Origin: Paulownia fortunei
Lineage: Eukaryota; Streptophyta; Magnoliopsida; Lamiales; Paulowniaceae
DNA length: 64,000 nucleotides
Direction: 5' to 3'
Assembly: GCA_019321725.1 (NCBI GenBank)
Contig: CM033111.1
Span: 6,138,001 to 6,202,000, forward strand
Shown here: one piece after another, positions 52,701-64,000 of the stretch
Position numbering within the stretch: position 1 is the first letter of the stretch
How the letters are laid out: each line of letters begins with the position of its first letter
Notes under the pieces: generated by a model
Told to the model about the DNA's origin: nothing
Database searches by the model: none
What the model saw: the letters and a program-made list of their open reading frames with translations, nothing else
Program-made: the position numbers and the translations under genes

Positions 52701-55700
52701 AGGCTGCAAAAAAATGCTAGGCGTGCCTACAAAGATGCATTTTTTTAAGTTTGTAAGTTCTAGGTTCTATACCTGCATGAGGTGCAGAAATGTTCAAGCT
52801 TTATATTATTTCTATGTAGAAATGAACTTACTAGTTAGAAGGGATGTGAGAAAAAACAGCTGTATACACTAATGAAAGATGTGCCACTTTGTGCCAAAGT
52901 ATCTCGGAGGTCACATTCTTTTCTCATTTCCCTTTTGTCATATACAATGTTATTTAGGATTTACTTGGTCTAATATAAACCTCCAAAGCCTGTAGACATC
53001 AACATGTGAGTTCAAGAAACGTTATAAAATGTTTTAGAATTTTATATGTCTTTCCTCCTATTGCCTAAGTTATGCCGAATCCTTTTATTTTTAGCGCAAA
53101 TCAAACTTATTCTAATAAACTGGCTTCAATTTAAAAAAAAAATGAGGATGATTCAAGATATGGAAAGATTTCTTTAACAGGCAACTAATAAGAGATTGTG
53201 TTTGATGGCTAAATCGATGAGTTTCTGAGGTTAAATTAAGGAAATAAGAAGGGAAAATGAATAGATAAAACCTAGGCCATGGCATGTAGGGTCTTATGCA
53301 TCATGTGCAAAGAAAGATGCATCTAATATGGTGAAGAGCAGCTGTAAGATCTCAATTTGTTGCCCAAGAATTAAGCCTTTTCTTGCTTTTCCTCATTCTG
53401 ACTAGTAGAAGCTTTGGGTTTGCTATACAGCAAAGTAGTCAGATTACCAAGTTAACCCTGCAACAAAAAAGTGATTATGTTTAGAAATTAAAGATAAAAA
53501 ATGAAACAAACTGAATGTAGTCCTAGTTTGGCCATAATAGCTATAGATTGCCCATGAAGGACCAGTTTCATCTTTGGATTGTCGGATGATTACTTTTTGT
53601 ATAATTAGTTTCTTCTTCCGGAGGGAGGGAGAAAGAGGGCGCCAAAAAAGAAACATTTGCAAAAAAGTAAATATATATGATCTTCAGTTGAGATGCGTCA
53701 TAAGAAAATGTTATATCACTAGCAAAATCAAAAGACAATCTGGCACTTTTGGCTCATTAATTGGTACTTGATCATCCATACCAGAAAAATAGCAAAATTA
53801 TCCACATTAATAATTTGATATTTAAGTAAGTAATTTGGCTAATCCGTCAGACTGATCAAACTATTCCTCATGCTAATTGATTTCCTTTTTTCTCCAGCTG
53901 ATATCCTTAAATTCTACTTGTTGTTGTTGTTGTTGTTATTGGTATAATTGGTATTATTTTGTTTTGTTTTATCTTTGGCGGAAACCACCTGGCACCTGTG
54001 CTTAGGTGTGTTGCTAGGACAGCTACCCATTTATTCATCTCAAAATCAAAATACAAGGGGATGGGAGTGGGGATACGGAGAGGCTTACCTCCGTGTAATA
54101 CAAGAACACAGTAATTAACTGTCCTACTTCTACAATATGGGAATCTAGTCTGTGCTACAGTACAATGTGATTGGCAATCCCTTTGAATGACTCATCTGTA
54201 GCACCTAACTCCCCTGTCTGAATCTTTTGGTAGCCAATCTACTGCTGTATTTCACTCTTCATATATGTGAGTAACATGTGTGTTCATTTTGCCAGGAGCT
54301 CCCTAATTCTTAGAAATGTGTACTGTTGATACCAAGGCCCCTGCTATATCTATCTTTAGTAAAGAATAAAGCATTCATTTCATTATAAAAACTACCCAAA
54401 CCTCTTTTCATGCACAACTGCAGCCATCTAAGCAATACTCTACACTCAAAGGCTAGATGCCCTCTGTGATCTCTCACAATTTCTCCAGCCGCCACCTTCC
54501 TCTCATGATTACGTGAACATCCATAATATTCAACTTGAGGGTACCCATCCTCAGTCTTAAGCTGCAGAAATGTACTGTACAGTGCTTTCTGTTTCTGCTG
54601 GGGGTGCATCTCGAATAAGGAAGCTCGTGGCTGACCACCTTGAGTTGTATCTTTTTGTTTACGTGTGTATATGTGCATAGTGATATCTCACAGAACCCAG
54701 ATTGGAAATTTCCTATGTTATAGCTCGTCAATTTGTTCAATTTTTCATGCTATGAATTACTTCCTACATGAATATCTCAACATGTGAATGGAGAAAGTGA
54801 GAGAGAATAGGATTAGGAAAGGTATGTGCAAACGAACACTTTGCAGGCCCATTAAAAAATATTCTAGAGATGATTGATGGTCAAACACTACCTTAATCAA
54901 GTCTGTTGTCAGCTCTTTGCTGATTATCTTACCAAATGTTCTGGGGTGGATAATTTTGTTATTTCCAGGAAATTGTATTTTTCTGGACCTCTTAATTGGG
55001 TTGTCACTGAATGGGGTCAAGTAAGGTAACCAGGCAGTCTCCTAACTACAATCTACCTACTAGGTTTAGGAGTAATTTGGTGTCCGTAGGAATCAATTTT
55101 GCTAGGGCATTATAATTGTTATAATCTGTAGACAGAGAGAAAAATATTAAGAACTTCGAGCAAATAAGTATGCTTTGGGTGGTGTGATGCAACCTACACC
55201 GTGTGTCTTGCGTCTGGTAAAATCTAGGGATGATTCCTAGCTTTTTTCTACTTTTTTATCTTTAGTCTCTTCTAATGTATTGTTCATCAGTTTCAATAAA
55301 AGCCTGAAAATTGTTTACACTGAGCCTCTTTTGTGATTATTGCACATGCAATATCTGCCATAATTACCTTCAAAGCCGTTAGTCCCCCTAGATTGTCTTA
55401 CATCGAAGACAGAATTTCGTGAAACGTGTGATATTCCCCTCTTTTGGAAATGATGCCACCAGAACAGCAAATATGTGCAAATAAATCTGTGATATGCAGA
55501 TATATTTGGTAATTTGTTTAAACATTTATCTTTATCATGACGAGTCTGTCCACGTCTCTGTTATATATCAAGTTCGGTGTGTAAAAGCCAAGCTATGAAA
55601 TTCTAAGTACCAATGACAGTGTATAACACTCTAAAGATGGTGGATCGGCAGGGATTGATGGAATAAGACAGATGAGCTTATTACTAACGCAGACTGCAAA

Positions 55701-57258
55701 TTGTTGGAGAGGATTTGAATCCTTGTTCTAAAGATGTTAGCTTTGTGTCACTGCAAGTAGGGGACTGAATAAATCTTTTATTGGGCCCACTTCCGTTGCC
55801 AAGTCACTCATTTTTCTTTCACGCATAGCTTTATAATTCAGTAATCAAGAAGTTCCCATAAGACAATGTGCATTTTTTATATGCAATTCTTTTCCATGAA
55901 GAAAATTGATGCAAATGGGTGATTGAAGTTCAACATCCATGCTCTGGAAAAGGAATTCCACACTCTGCTGTATTACTTTAAGATAGCTTCTATAGCAATT
56001 GTTGGTCTTGGTTTTACTCTATTCTGAAACTCTCTGACCAACCTGAAATGGTGCTTGTTTGGAAGTTGTTGCTCCATTTCACAGGAAATAACTAATAGAT
56101 GGAAATTGGCATGTTGATGCATGTACTTTTAATGAAGTTGGTCCCTCGTTGAAACACTTATTATAGTTTCCTTTTTTCAAGAGATACCAGTTCAAGATAC
56201 TTTTTCAGTAGTCTCTATGAAGTGGAGAAATACGAGCATTCTGATAATTTACTGTTGATAATCTCCGGAGGCATGTTTTTTCATAATGGGCAATTAAAGC
56301 TAAGGCGGCATTTAATATAAACAGAACAAGAAATAGAAGTCGGTAATAACTTGAGATATCCAGATATATTTATTAAGCCTCTGTGCATATGCACTTGAGT
56401 ACTTTTTTTTTTTTTTAATTTTTTTTTATGTATCTAAGCTTTATTTGATATCCTTGAATCCTAGTTCTGTTTATCATCTCTCTGAGTTGCATTGAGCAGA
56501 TGCAATTTTGCATGCTTGCGCTATCAGAAAGATTTGAATCCGTGGGAGATTAAGAAGCACAATTTATGAAAAATAAGGACACTCTTGTAGGATTTTAATT
56601 TATTTCCAAAACACGGATGTTATAGCATTTTACAGAATGTGGATGTCTAGCTTATTAATATTTGGCTGCCAATAGTGCTTCTATTTCTCTGTGTTGGACT
56701 GTTGTTAGTGCTTTATTGATTGTTACATGTTACTTGTGGGTTCACAAAAACAGGTTGTTTCTTCTTGGTTTGCACAAATATGGCAAAGGTGATTGGAGAA
56801 GCATTTCTCGGAATTTTGTGGTGACGAGGACTCCTACCCAAGTGGCCAGCCATGCCCAGAAGTATTTTATTCGTTTGAACTCCATGAACAAAGATAGGAG
56901 ACGATCGAGCATCCATGACATCACTAATGTCAACAGTGGAGATGTTTCGGTACCCCAAGGTCCAATCACTGGTCAGACGAATGGTTCTGCTGTGGGAGGT
57001 TCATCTGGCAAATCAAACAAACTGCCTCCTCAAACCCCTGTTGCTGCCCCAGGGGTTAGCATGTATGGGACACCAACAATTGGACAACCTATAGGAGGTC
57101 CCCTTGTTTCAGCAGTCGGCACACCAGTAAATCTTCCACCACCAGCCCACTTGGCATATGGTGTTGGAGCTCCGATCCCTGGACACGTGGTTCCTGGTGC
57201 CCCATTAAACATTGCTCCTATGACTTACCCAGCGCCCCACACATCTGCACATAGGTGA
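49725..57258 (+). CDS. SRM1: MYB transcription factor of the DIVARICATA/SRM1 type
   Basis: A nuclear regulator with two MYB/SANT repeats; Arabidopsis SRM1 (At5g08520) acts in salt and ABA signalling, and that role is carried over only by homology. Two coding exons, 49725-50107 and 56754-57258, join in frame to 295 residues. Repeat 1 (residues about 6-65) has spaced Trp residues in [20 protein letters not shown] and [15 protein letters not shown] Ser/Gly-rich linker follows. Repeat 2 (about 116-170) starts [11 protein letters not shown] and ends with the SHAQKYF motif at 160-166, the mark of this subgroup, which recognises TATCC-like sites. The C-terminal half is Pro/Gly/Thr-rich without a known domain. 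The intron falls inside repeat 2, after DEHR, and is 6,646 bases long. The frame and motif continuity across it are perfect, so the pairing of the two exons is secure. SRM1 is the closest name; a DIV paralogue remains possible. Confidence 0.9.
50108..56753 (+). other. SRM1: Intron 1 of the MYB gene (6.6 kb)
   Basis: Donor AGGTAAATC at 50107/50108 and acceptor AAAACAGG at 56753/56754. It contains a (TTG)n run at about 53918-53937 and several T-rich tracts. I found no recognisable transposon protein, terminal repeat or second gene. The largest frame, 54310-54678 on the minus strand, is not recognised and has no supporting splice or start context. Confidence 0.8.
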
Positions 57259-57627
57259 TTTCGGTATACATGCTTCAAAAGTGAACCATATGGACTGTGC
57301 TCATTTGGCCTTTACAGGAAGTATTTATACTTGAGGCGGGCAATAATTTTATCGAACATTATTGAAAACCATGTCGGATGCGTGTCGTTTTCATTTTTTC
57401 TATCAAATTTCAAAATAAGCCATAGGATAAATTGCATCCCATCTGTATAGGCAATTGTGGTGCTGTAGCAGCTTTTTAGGATTTGGGAGCATTCTGGTAA
57501 TTGTTAGAGTTTATAGGCATTTTCTCTGGTAGTAGTAGTAGCTGGAGTCATCAAGTCTCAAGGAGAGTTCTTATGGTGCAAATTGTAAAGTACTCTTGTT
57601 ACTTTAAAGTAGCACAGTTTTTTAGCT

Positions 57628-57633
57628 AATAAA
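57628..57633 (+). terminator. Probable polyadenylation signal of the MYB gene
   Basis: AATAAA lies 370 bases after the stop codon and is followed within about 45 bases by TTTTTTCCTTGTG. This fits a plant near-upstream element, although plant signals are loose. Confidence 0.5.
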
Positions 57634-58629
57634 ATTGTCAAGGTTGCCTGTTTTGGACAATTTTTTCCTTGTGCAAAGTTTGATGATCCATTCTAACCTT
57701 GTAAACAATATTCTCAGCCATTTTTGCTACACCCAATTGTTGTTGCACCGAAGGGGAAAGGTAATTACAGGAAATTAAATTTGAGTGGTCGCTTGTGCTT
57801 GTCTTGACATGCAGGAATATTAATCCTAGCCAGTTTTATGTATGAGTGCAATATATATCTATATATTTAAGTTACCGCAAGAAATCAATCTGAAAATAAG
57901 AAAATGGAAATATAGATTCAAAGATATACAAATAAAATATAAATGTAAAAAAATTGTTTGAGAACAAAAATATAATTTATTTTGATATTATTTTGATATT
58001 ATTTTTACATGTTTCATACTCGTACTTAGTTTTAATTTATGACAAACATATTTTTTTTTATGTGTCACTATATTAATTATGACACAATTTGGATATAATT
58101 ATTTGTTACTAATTAGTATTTATGTAAGTTATTAGGAATTTTATATTTTAATTGTATGATTATATAACTTTTTGATTTTAAGTAAATATTTGCATATATA
58201 TTTTTTAAGATGGAGTGTTATTTATTAAATATAATTTAAGATACGTTTATAACATGCATACAAAACGTCACCTTATAAGACGTATATATATGTGCTATAT
58301 AAATATAATACAAAGTTTAACTTGTACAAATATAATACAAAATTTAACTTACACAAATATTTACTCGTTTAAATGCTCAGGCCATCATTTGCTCGTATGA
58401 TGACTTACATTAAATTATGAGTTGTACATAATAAAACGAGGGAAAACTATGATAGAAAGTGTAAAGGATCAAAATCAAATTTATCGATTAAAAGAAAATA
58501 TTAAGTAGTTAATTAAGAACTCTTTTGAGAAAATATTAGACTCTTGAGGAAGCATAAACATTTTGGTTTTTGTTCTCCAAAATATGTATATGATGGACAA
58601 AAAATGCATCAACAAACATGCATTGTACC

Positions 58630-58919
58630 TTTTTTTTTTTTTTTATAATTCAGGTTCTGGTGATATTGTTTGGATTAATTTTGGGAGAGACAGACCTTTC
58701 CCTCTGGTTTGGCCTCTGGATAAATTTGATAGACGAGTTTCTGAACACTCAGGTCGGACTTTTGTATAAATTATTCCCTTTTATTGAATTTACTTTAACC
58801 GCGAACAGAACCCTTAGAAAAGTAGAAATAGACATGCAATACTCCTGCCATTAGATGGATTCGAATCCATAATTCTTATATTTTTCCCCCTTATGCCATA
58901 CCCTGCTATGCGAGTTATT
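58630..58919 (-). mobile_element. SINE-like insertion with target-site duplication
   Basis: Read on the minus strand, the element starts at 58919 with ACTCGCATAGCAGGGTATGG (an A-box-like TAGCAGGGTATGG). It has a B box ATGGATTCGAATCCA about 45 bases later, continues with an unrelated body of about 200 bases and ends in a run of 15 A at 58644-58630. The 8-base sequence ATTGTACC stands immediately on both sides, at 58622-58629 and 58920-58927, as a target-site duplication. The A box, B box, tail and duplication together make a tRNA-derived SINE the best reading. There is no coding capacity. Confidence 0.75.
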
Positions 58920-60338
58920 ATTGTACCCTTTTGTTCTTATTACAATTTGTCAAGGCATAATTTCAATTAGGCGCAATGCAACCGAAACTAATGTTCTATT
59001 TCAACTCAAAATTTTAGTGCAAGAAGGTGAAAAAAATGATTAAAGAAATATAATTTTGACAATTGATTTAAAAGTTTACTACTAAAAACTAATTGGATTT
59101 TCACTGAAATACATTTGATTAAGTAAAGAAATGTACTAGACTTATACGAATTTGATCACTTTTGCATATTCAATTTGATCATATACAAAAATAAATTTTT
59201 AAATTGACAATCACACGTTATTTATAAATATGGATAGTCTCTATCCTTATATTTTTTCAAACAATCTAAACCAAAATAAGTCGTTACCTAAATACAATAA
59301 TTTCAAACTAAATGTTTGTGATTTTGAAAGTTATAACTAAAACCATTAAAGATAAGATGATCATATATAGTAAACCAATATAATTGGTAATGTAAAACAT
59401 GTTTATTTAAGTTAAAAAAATATCTTTTATAATAATTTTATTGTTTTGAATGGAAAAAAAAATCTTTAAGCATAAAGATTCTAATTTGAAATATTTGTTT
59501 TAAGGTATATGTAGATACTAGATATATATCAAGATAAATTACGTTCATAATTTACCGAATAAATATTTGAAAAATAAATTTCAACTTTTACCCCCATGAA
59601 TATTTACTTGAAATTTTAATTTTTATTGATGGATATTAAATTTCTAAAAGTAACTTGCAAGCTAAACAATAGAAGAAAAGGATTTAAGAAAATAGTAATT
59701 ATCTTTGTTCATGACTTCATTTTATTATCAACATTATCAGTTAAAAACAAAAACACATGCGACAACAACATCTAATTTTGAGTTACGGGGAAGAGATAAT
59801 TGAAAATTTAAGAAGAAAAAAACACAATTTATTTTTATTAAACCAAATAAAAATAGAACATCTTGTAGTACTCAATCACAAATAAGATGATGACTTATGC
59901 AAAAATAAATTTAAATAATTATAGCTTTTAGAGTAATAATTTACTTAGTTAAATTATTGCTTACATTCTAAATATTCACTAATTCAAACACTTTAAAAAG
60001 TTTATTTAATCATTTGCGTTGAGGTTTCTGTTTCCATTTGTTGCCTTCATATGTTTTAAATAGCTATTCAATCGCTCGTGCAATGATTTTAAGAAGGTTG
60101 TATATTTAATAAACCATATATATTTCAAATAAATCATCATGAAATTTATTTAGAATGTAACTAAAACTTTACTAAAACAAATTTCTCAAATTGATAACAA
60201 AAATGCAATTATATCAATTTAAAAAATTGAAACAACATTCTCCCTCTATTTTTATTACTCTTATTGTATAATACACATGTATTTTTTTATGAGTTTATTA
60301 AAAAGTTAAATTGGACACAAACAACTTACATTAAAAAT

Positions 60339-60554
60339 TAATTTTTAGATAGTTGAGTGGTATTGGATAGGAATTTGAGGTCGAATATTTCAAATTTGAA
60401 TTTTATACACCACTTGATGTTTGCTCGTCGTATCGAACTTGTCTAATATGATTTATTCTTTCGTATGATTTGCAGGCTATTATATGGAAGCGGAGTTTAC
60501 CACTGTACATTTTTGAATAATGGTCGTGGATTTCTTATCATAAAAAAAAAAAAA
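60339..60554 (+). mobile_element. SINE-like insertion with 16-bp target-site duplication
   Basis: AACTTACATTAAAAAT occurs at 60323-60338 and again at 60555-60570, directly bounding the element. The element starts with TAATTTTTAGATAGTTGAGT and GGTATTGG (A-box-like), has a decayed B box GAGGTCGAATATTTC, and ends in TTATCATAAAAAAAAAAAAA. The tail and the exact 16-base duplication are the products of LINE-mediated insertion. The duplication is still perfect, so the insertion is young compared with its surroundings. It does not match the element at 58630 outside the tRNA-like head. Confidence 0.8.
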
Positions 60555-61055
60555 AACTTACATTAAAAATCATTTTCAAATATTTTATAGAAGCATTAAT
60601 TATATACTCTAATTGAAACATGAAGCACTTGAGATTAATTATGAATTACCAAATGCATTTCTTAGCTGTTCGAACAATATATAGTTGCTTAGTCATTACT
60701 TGTTACTATAAATCAAATAAAATCATTCGATCACCAAGAAAACCATCAGGCTTATTCTCTTACTTTTGGGAAAAAAAATAAAAAATTACATAAAACATAA
60801 TACTTCTTATGTCCTAAATATTTGCTCTCATTTTTATTTTGAAACATTCTAAAATAAAATTTTATTTTTATAATTAGAATTTTGTATTAAAGTTATTCTT
60901 TGAATTAAAATAATAATATAACATTATTAATTTTCAAATCTCAACCATTAATTTAAAAAACTTAACATATAAAATGTACACAATTTATATTTTTTAAACT
61001 TTTATCTAAAGTAATAAAACTTAGTGTTTGATCATACCACGAAATAAGTCTCAAT

Positions 61056-61110
61056 AATATATATATATATATATATACATATATACATATATACATATAT
61101 ATATATATAT
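61056..61110. repeat. (AT)n/(ACATAT)n microsatellite
   Basis: AT dinucleotides flank three ACATAT units, about 170 bases upstream of the MurF start codon. The unit composition matches the run at 3943-3988. Confidence 0.9.
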
Positions 61111-61276
61111 GTTAGATTTGATATACTCATAAAGAAATTTAGGTTAAAAAAAAAACAAAAGGATATACTCATAAAGGAACTTGAAAACCTCTCCTGTGCT
61201 CATTTACGCAGCACTTGATGAAATGAGGTGACCACTGACCAGTGACCAGTCATCACAAAGCCAAGGAAGAGAAACA

Positions 61277-63892
61277 ATGATAGTTTCGGGCCCGCCAAAT
61301 TCCCCGCTTTGGACGGCTCGTGAAATAGCAGAGGCTGTTAATGGAAGAATCGTCAGATGGGGCCGACCCGGTTCAATCTCCACCGATACTCGGACCCTTC
61401 ATCCGGGTCAATGGTTTCTTCCCCTCGTTGGCCAAAACTTTGATGCCCACACCTTCATAACCCCTCAATTATCCGCCAAAGGGGCTGTTGGAGTCATTGG
61501 CAACCGCGTCTGCGAAAGCTGGGACATGGGTTTTGTCCAAGTGGATGGCAGCACTTCAGACTCACTGAAAAGATTGGCAATTTTTGCAAGGAAAAGGTTT
61601 AATGGCTGCTTGATTGGGTTAACGGGTAGTGTGGGCAAGACCACCACGAGAACTATGATAGCATTGGCTCTAGAGAGCATTGGGTCAGTTTATCAGAGCC
61701 CTGGAAACTGGAATAATGACATTGGGGTTGCGTTGTCCCTTGTTGGGATGCCGAGGAATGCGGGGTTTGGGGTGCTGGAGATGGGGATGAGCAAGAAAGG
61801 AGAAATCTTGGAGCTTGCTGGGATGTGCAGGCCTAATGTAAGGGTGATTCTGAATGTGGGTGCTGCGCATTTGGAGAATTTCGCGAGCTTGGAAGAGGTT
61901 ACGCTTGCGAAAGGGGAGATTTTGAGAGATGCAACGCCGGGGGATGTGTGTGTTTTGAATGCTGATGATCCTCTTGTGACGAGCCTTCATGTTCCTGCTG
62001 GTGTCAAGAAGGTCAGTGAGGCCTGGCTTTGCTTTTTGGGAATTACCTACTCATCATGTAATATTATTGTACATTTGTTTCTTTGTGGAGAGTTAATTTT
62101 TTATATATATTATATATATTTTTTATGTGTCAATATTCACATGCTTTCATAGTTAAATCAGTTTTCGATTGGAAAGGAAAATTAATGACTACTCAAATCT
62201 AAGATTCCAATTGCAAGCATGGCATGATAATTTAAAAGTTCTTTCATATTTAAAGTTTTGCGTTTCATATGTAAATGAGGAGATGCTTTTCACACTTGTG
62301 TGCATAATTCAACTATGTAAATCTCTTGTTCAATATATCTTTCTAGCCACCTAAGTATCTTGCTTCTGACCAGATTAATTGTTCCTTATAACTTTCTTCC
62401 AGGTGCTCTTTGGTCACAAACAAGGCTCTGATGTTCGACTAGTTTCAGTTCAAAGTATAGATGGTGGTCTTAAAGTAGAGATTGTTTTGGCAAATAGTGA
62501 AGAAATGTAAGTTTTAGAGTTGTGTTTTTCCTTTTTTTTTTTTTTTTTTTCATTGCAGTACCTAATATTCACTTTTAATATGAGATGGCAAGGAATTTGG
62601 CTATTGAAACTGCAGGTGAAACTTGAACTTGGCTGCCTAATGTAATTTGAGTTTACTTTTTGATAGCAAATTTCTGAATTCCAGTTTCAAAGGGACTCAA
62701 AAGTATGAAATGAAAGCAGTGTTTTTCTCCTTGTGATGGTAATTTTTCATCAATCTTGACCTTGTTTTGGATAGAGTGGTTCCATCCAAAAGTTCATTTA
62801 AAAATGGCCTTGTGAAAAGGCTATGCAAGTCCAAAGACAATTTTTTTTTTCTTCGATTATTACATATGAACATCAAAGGAATAATACCTTTAAATCTTCT
62901 GGTAATTTCCAGTTACTTTCCCAGAGTCTCAGATTTTGTGAAATCCTTTCAGAAAATAAGCAAAAATGCAAACTCTTTCTGAGAAGTCCTTATAATGGAT
63001 AACACCTTTCTGAGCTTTCCATAGGATCTCCCAAATGGTACACTCTGTGTGTGTGTGTGTGTGTTTTGGGGTGGGTGGGGGGCTGTATGTGAGTGGATTA
63101 TTTTCTTGCAGAAATTTTTTCTTGATATAGCAAATTTTCTTCTGGTCTTATATAACAATTTTGCTTTTCCTTTTTGTTGCTTTTGTATCACTGTAACTGT
63201 CTTTAAGTTTTTGTATGTTTCTCAATCTTATTAGATAGTCTTGCTGGCTGTTATCCATTTTCATTAAGCTTTTCTTGCCTACTCAATTGGATTCACTGGC
63301 ATGATGGGACATATTCAGGGTCAAATTTGTGATCCCAAGCCCAGGCTTGCATTTGGCTCTGAATGCATGTGCAGCTGCTGCTGTTGCAACTTCCTTGGGA
63401 GTTTCTCTTACTCTAGTGGGAAAATCCTTGTCACAATTTATTCCTGTCCACGGGAGGTCTGAGCTTGAAGTTGCTACAAATGGTATCAAAATAATAAATG
63501 ATGTTTACAATGCAAGCCCTGTTAGCACAAAATGTGCAATTGACTCACTAAGGGCAATTGACTGCTATGGTAAAAGAGTTGCTATTCTCGGGGACATGCT
63601 TGAACTTGGTCCAACTGAAATTAAGTTACATGAATTGATGTTACTGCATTGTCTTGATAGTTGTATTGATGTGGTTGCACTAGTTGGCAAGAGGTTTTTG
63701 GCAGCAGCTGAAAATTTAAAGGTCGCTCAGAAGATAAATTTGGTATGGGCTTATGATTCTGAAAGCCTTGCATCCGAAGTTTTGCAATACTTGCATTGTG
63801 ATGATGTTGTTTTGGTGAAAGGTAGTCGTGGAATGAAAATGGAGAAAATAGTTCATGTGATCAAATCCTATGTTCCAGAAGCCCACGGCTGA
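61277..63892 (+). CDS. murF: MurF-type Mur ligase (UDP-MurNAc-tripeptide--D-Ala-D-Ala ligase homologue)
   Basis: In bacteria MurF adds D-Ala-D-Ala to the UDP-MurNAc tripeptide with ATP; in plants the homologue would make plastid peptidoglycan precursors. Three coding exons, 61277-62011, 62403-62506 and 63319-63892, join in frame to 470 residues, a normal MurF length. The N-terminal UDP-substrate domain (residues 11-105) includes STDTRTLHPGQWFLPL. The central ATPase domain has the P-loop TGSVGKTTT (116-124), NWNNDIGVALSL (144-155), VLEMGMSKKGEI (166-177), NVGAAHLENF (193-202), AKGEI (211-215) and LNADDP (227-232). The C-terminal ligase domain has DVYNASPVS and ILGDMLELG, the MurF forms of these motifs, which exclude MurC, MurD and MurE. 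The start ATG follows an in-frame TGA by 48 bases, so there is no N-terminal extension on this exon and no visible transit peptide unless an upstream exon exists. Confidence 0.92.
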
Positions 63893-64000
63893 ACCTTTTA
63901 GGGGAATTTCACGGTTGAGACTTTGGGAAACTATGATTGTTGTTAAGCATCAGGAGATTTGACACAGAACACAATGAGTGACATCATGAGATTTTTGACA
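63893..64000 (+). other. 3' untranslated region of the MurF gene, cut by the window end
   Basis: The last 108 bases follow the TGA stop. No polyadenylation signal is visible before the edge. Confidence 0.6.

Larger units (their letters stand above)
57259..61276. other. Intergenic region between the MYB gene and the MurF gene
   Basis: About 400 bases of MYB 3' untranslated sequence are followed by very AT-rich DNA with two SINE-like insertions and an AT microsatellite, all listed separately. The last 200 bases before 61277 form the MurF promoter and leader. The open frame at 58563-58854 is explained by the SINE body. Confidence 0.7.

Noticed and set aside
54310..54740. Minus-strand frames of 122 and 88 residues in the MYB intron
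   Set aside because: Not recognisable as any family, no splice or promoter context, and two overlapping frames of similar quality suggest chance.
58563..58854. Frames with an enzyme-like look (GSGDIVWINFGRDRPFPL)
   Set aside because: They fall inside the SINE-like insertion at 58630-58919, and its boundaries explain them.
1..64000. CRISPR arrays, prophage, organellar DNA insertion, defence or toxin systems
   Set aside because: No regularly spaced direct repeats with unique spacers, no bacterial gene layout and no plastid or mitochondrial gene blocks were seen. The only bacterial-type gene, MurF, has introns and is an ancient plant gene.

Overview
The window is nuclear DNA of a flowering plant, probably a eudicot. 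It has AT-rich intergenic DNA, GT-AG introns in every multi-exon gene, many microsatellites, tRNA-derived SINE-like insertions with A-tails, MITE-like elements and a decayed Ty1/copia fragment. The encoded proteins have clear Arabidopsis-like counterparts. The species cannot be named from the sequence. All family assignments below come from reading motifs and from memory; no database search was run.

Seven genes are supported. From left to right: (1) the first coding exon of a PRMT6-type protein arginine methyltransferase on the minus strand (3485-3769), with the rest of the gene beyond the left edge; (2) a small intronless gene for an acidic 199-residue protein carrying two copies of a motif resembling the ESCRT MIM1 helix (7876-8475, plus); (3) a chloroplast-type short tRNase Z, TRZ2-like, with eight coding exons and 351 residues (9584-14057, minus); (4) a CREC/calumenin-like membrane-anchored protein with six EF-hands, six coding exons and 384 residues (16563-25056, minus); (5) plastid biotin carboxylase, CAC2, with 16 coding exons and 535 residues (32233-44898, plus); (6) an SRM1/DIVARICATA-type MYB factor, with two coding exons split by a 6.6 kb intron and 295 residues (49725-57258, plus); (7) a MurF-type Mur ligase with three coding exons and 470 residues (61277-63892, plus). 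I placed the splice sites by hand. In genes 3 to 7 the joined exons keep one open frame from ATG to stop, which makes the models strong.

Three of the seven genes point to the plastid: tRNA 3'-end maturation (TRZ2), the first half-reaction of acetyl-CoA carboxylase (CAC2), and the peptidoglycan-precursor ligase MurF, a cyanobacterial inheritance. There is no operon logic. Each gene has its own leader and is separated from the next by 1 to 7 kb of repeat-rich DNA.

Between the genes I see two SINE-like insertions with convincing target-site duplications (58630-58919 minus, 60339-60554 plus), two further relatives of one SINE family, a copia RNase H fossil, and a pair of related MITE-like elements. 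There is also a 397-bp near-perfect tandem duplication inside a CAC2 intron, a long imperfect hairpin directly upstream of TRZ2, and a paired G20/C17 homopolymer region. I found no CRISPR array, phage, organellar insertion or defence-type system. The items most worth a second look are the double MIM1-like protein, the MurF gene without a visible transit peptide, the CAC2 intron duplication and the TRZ2 leader hairpin.
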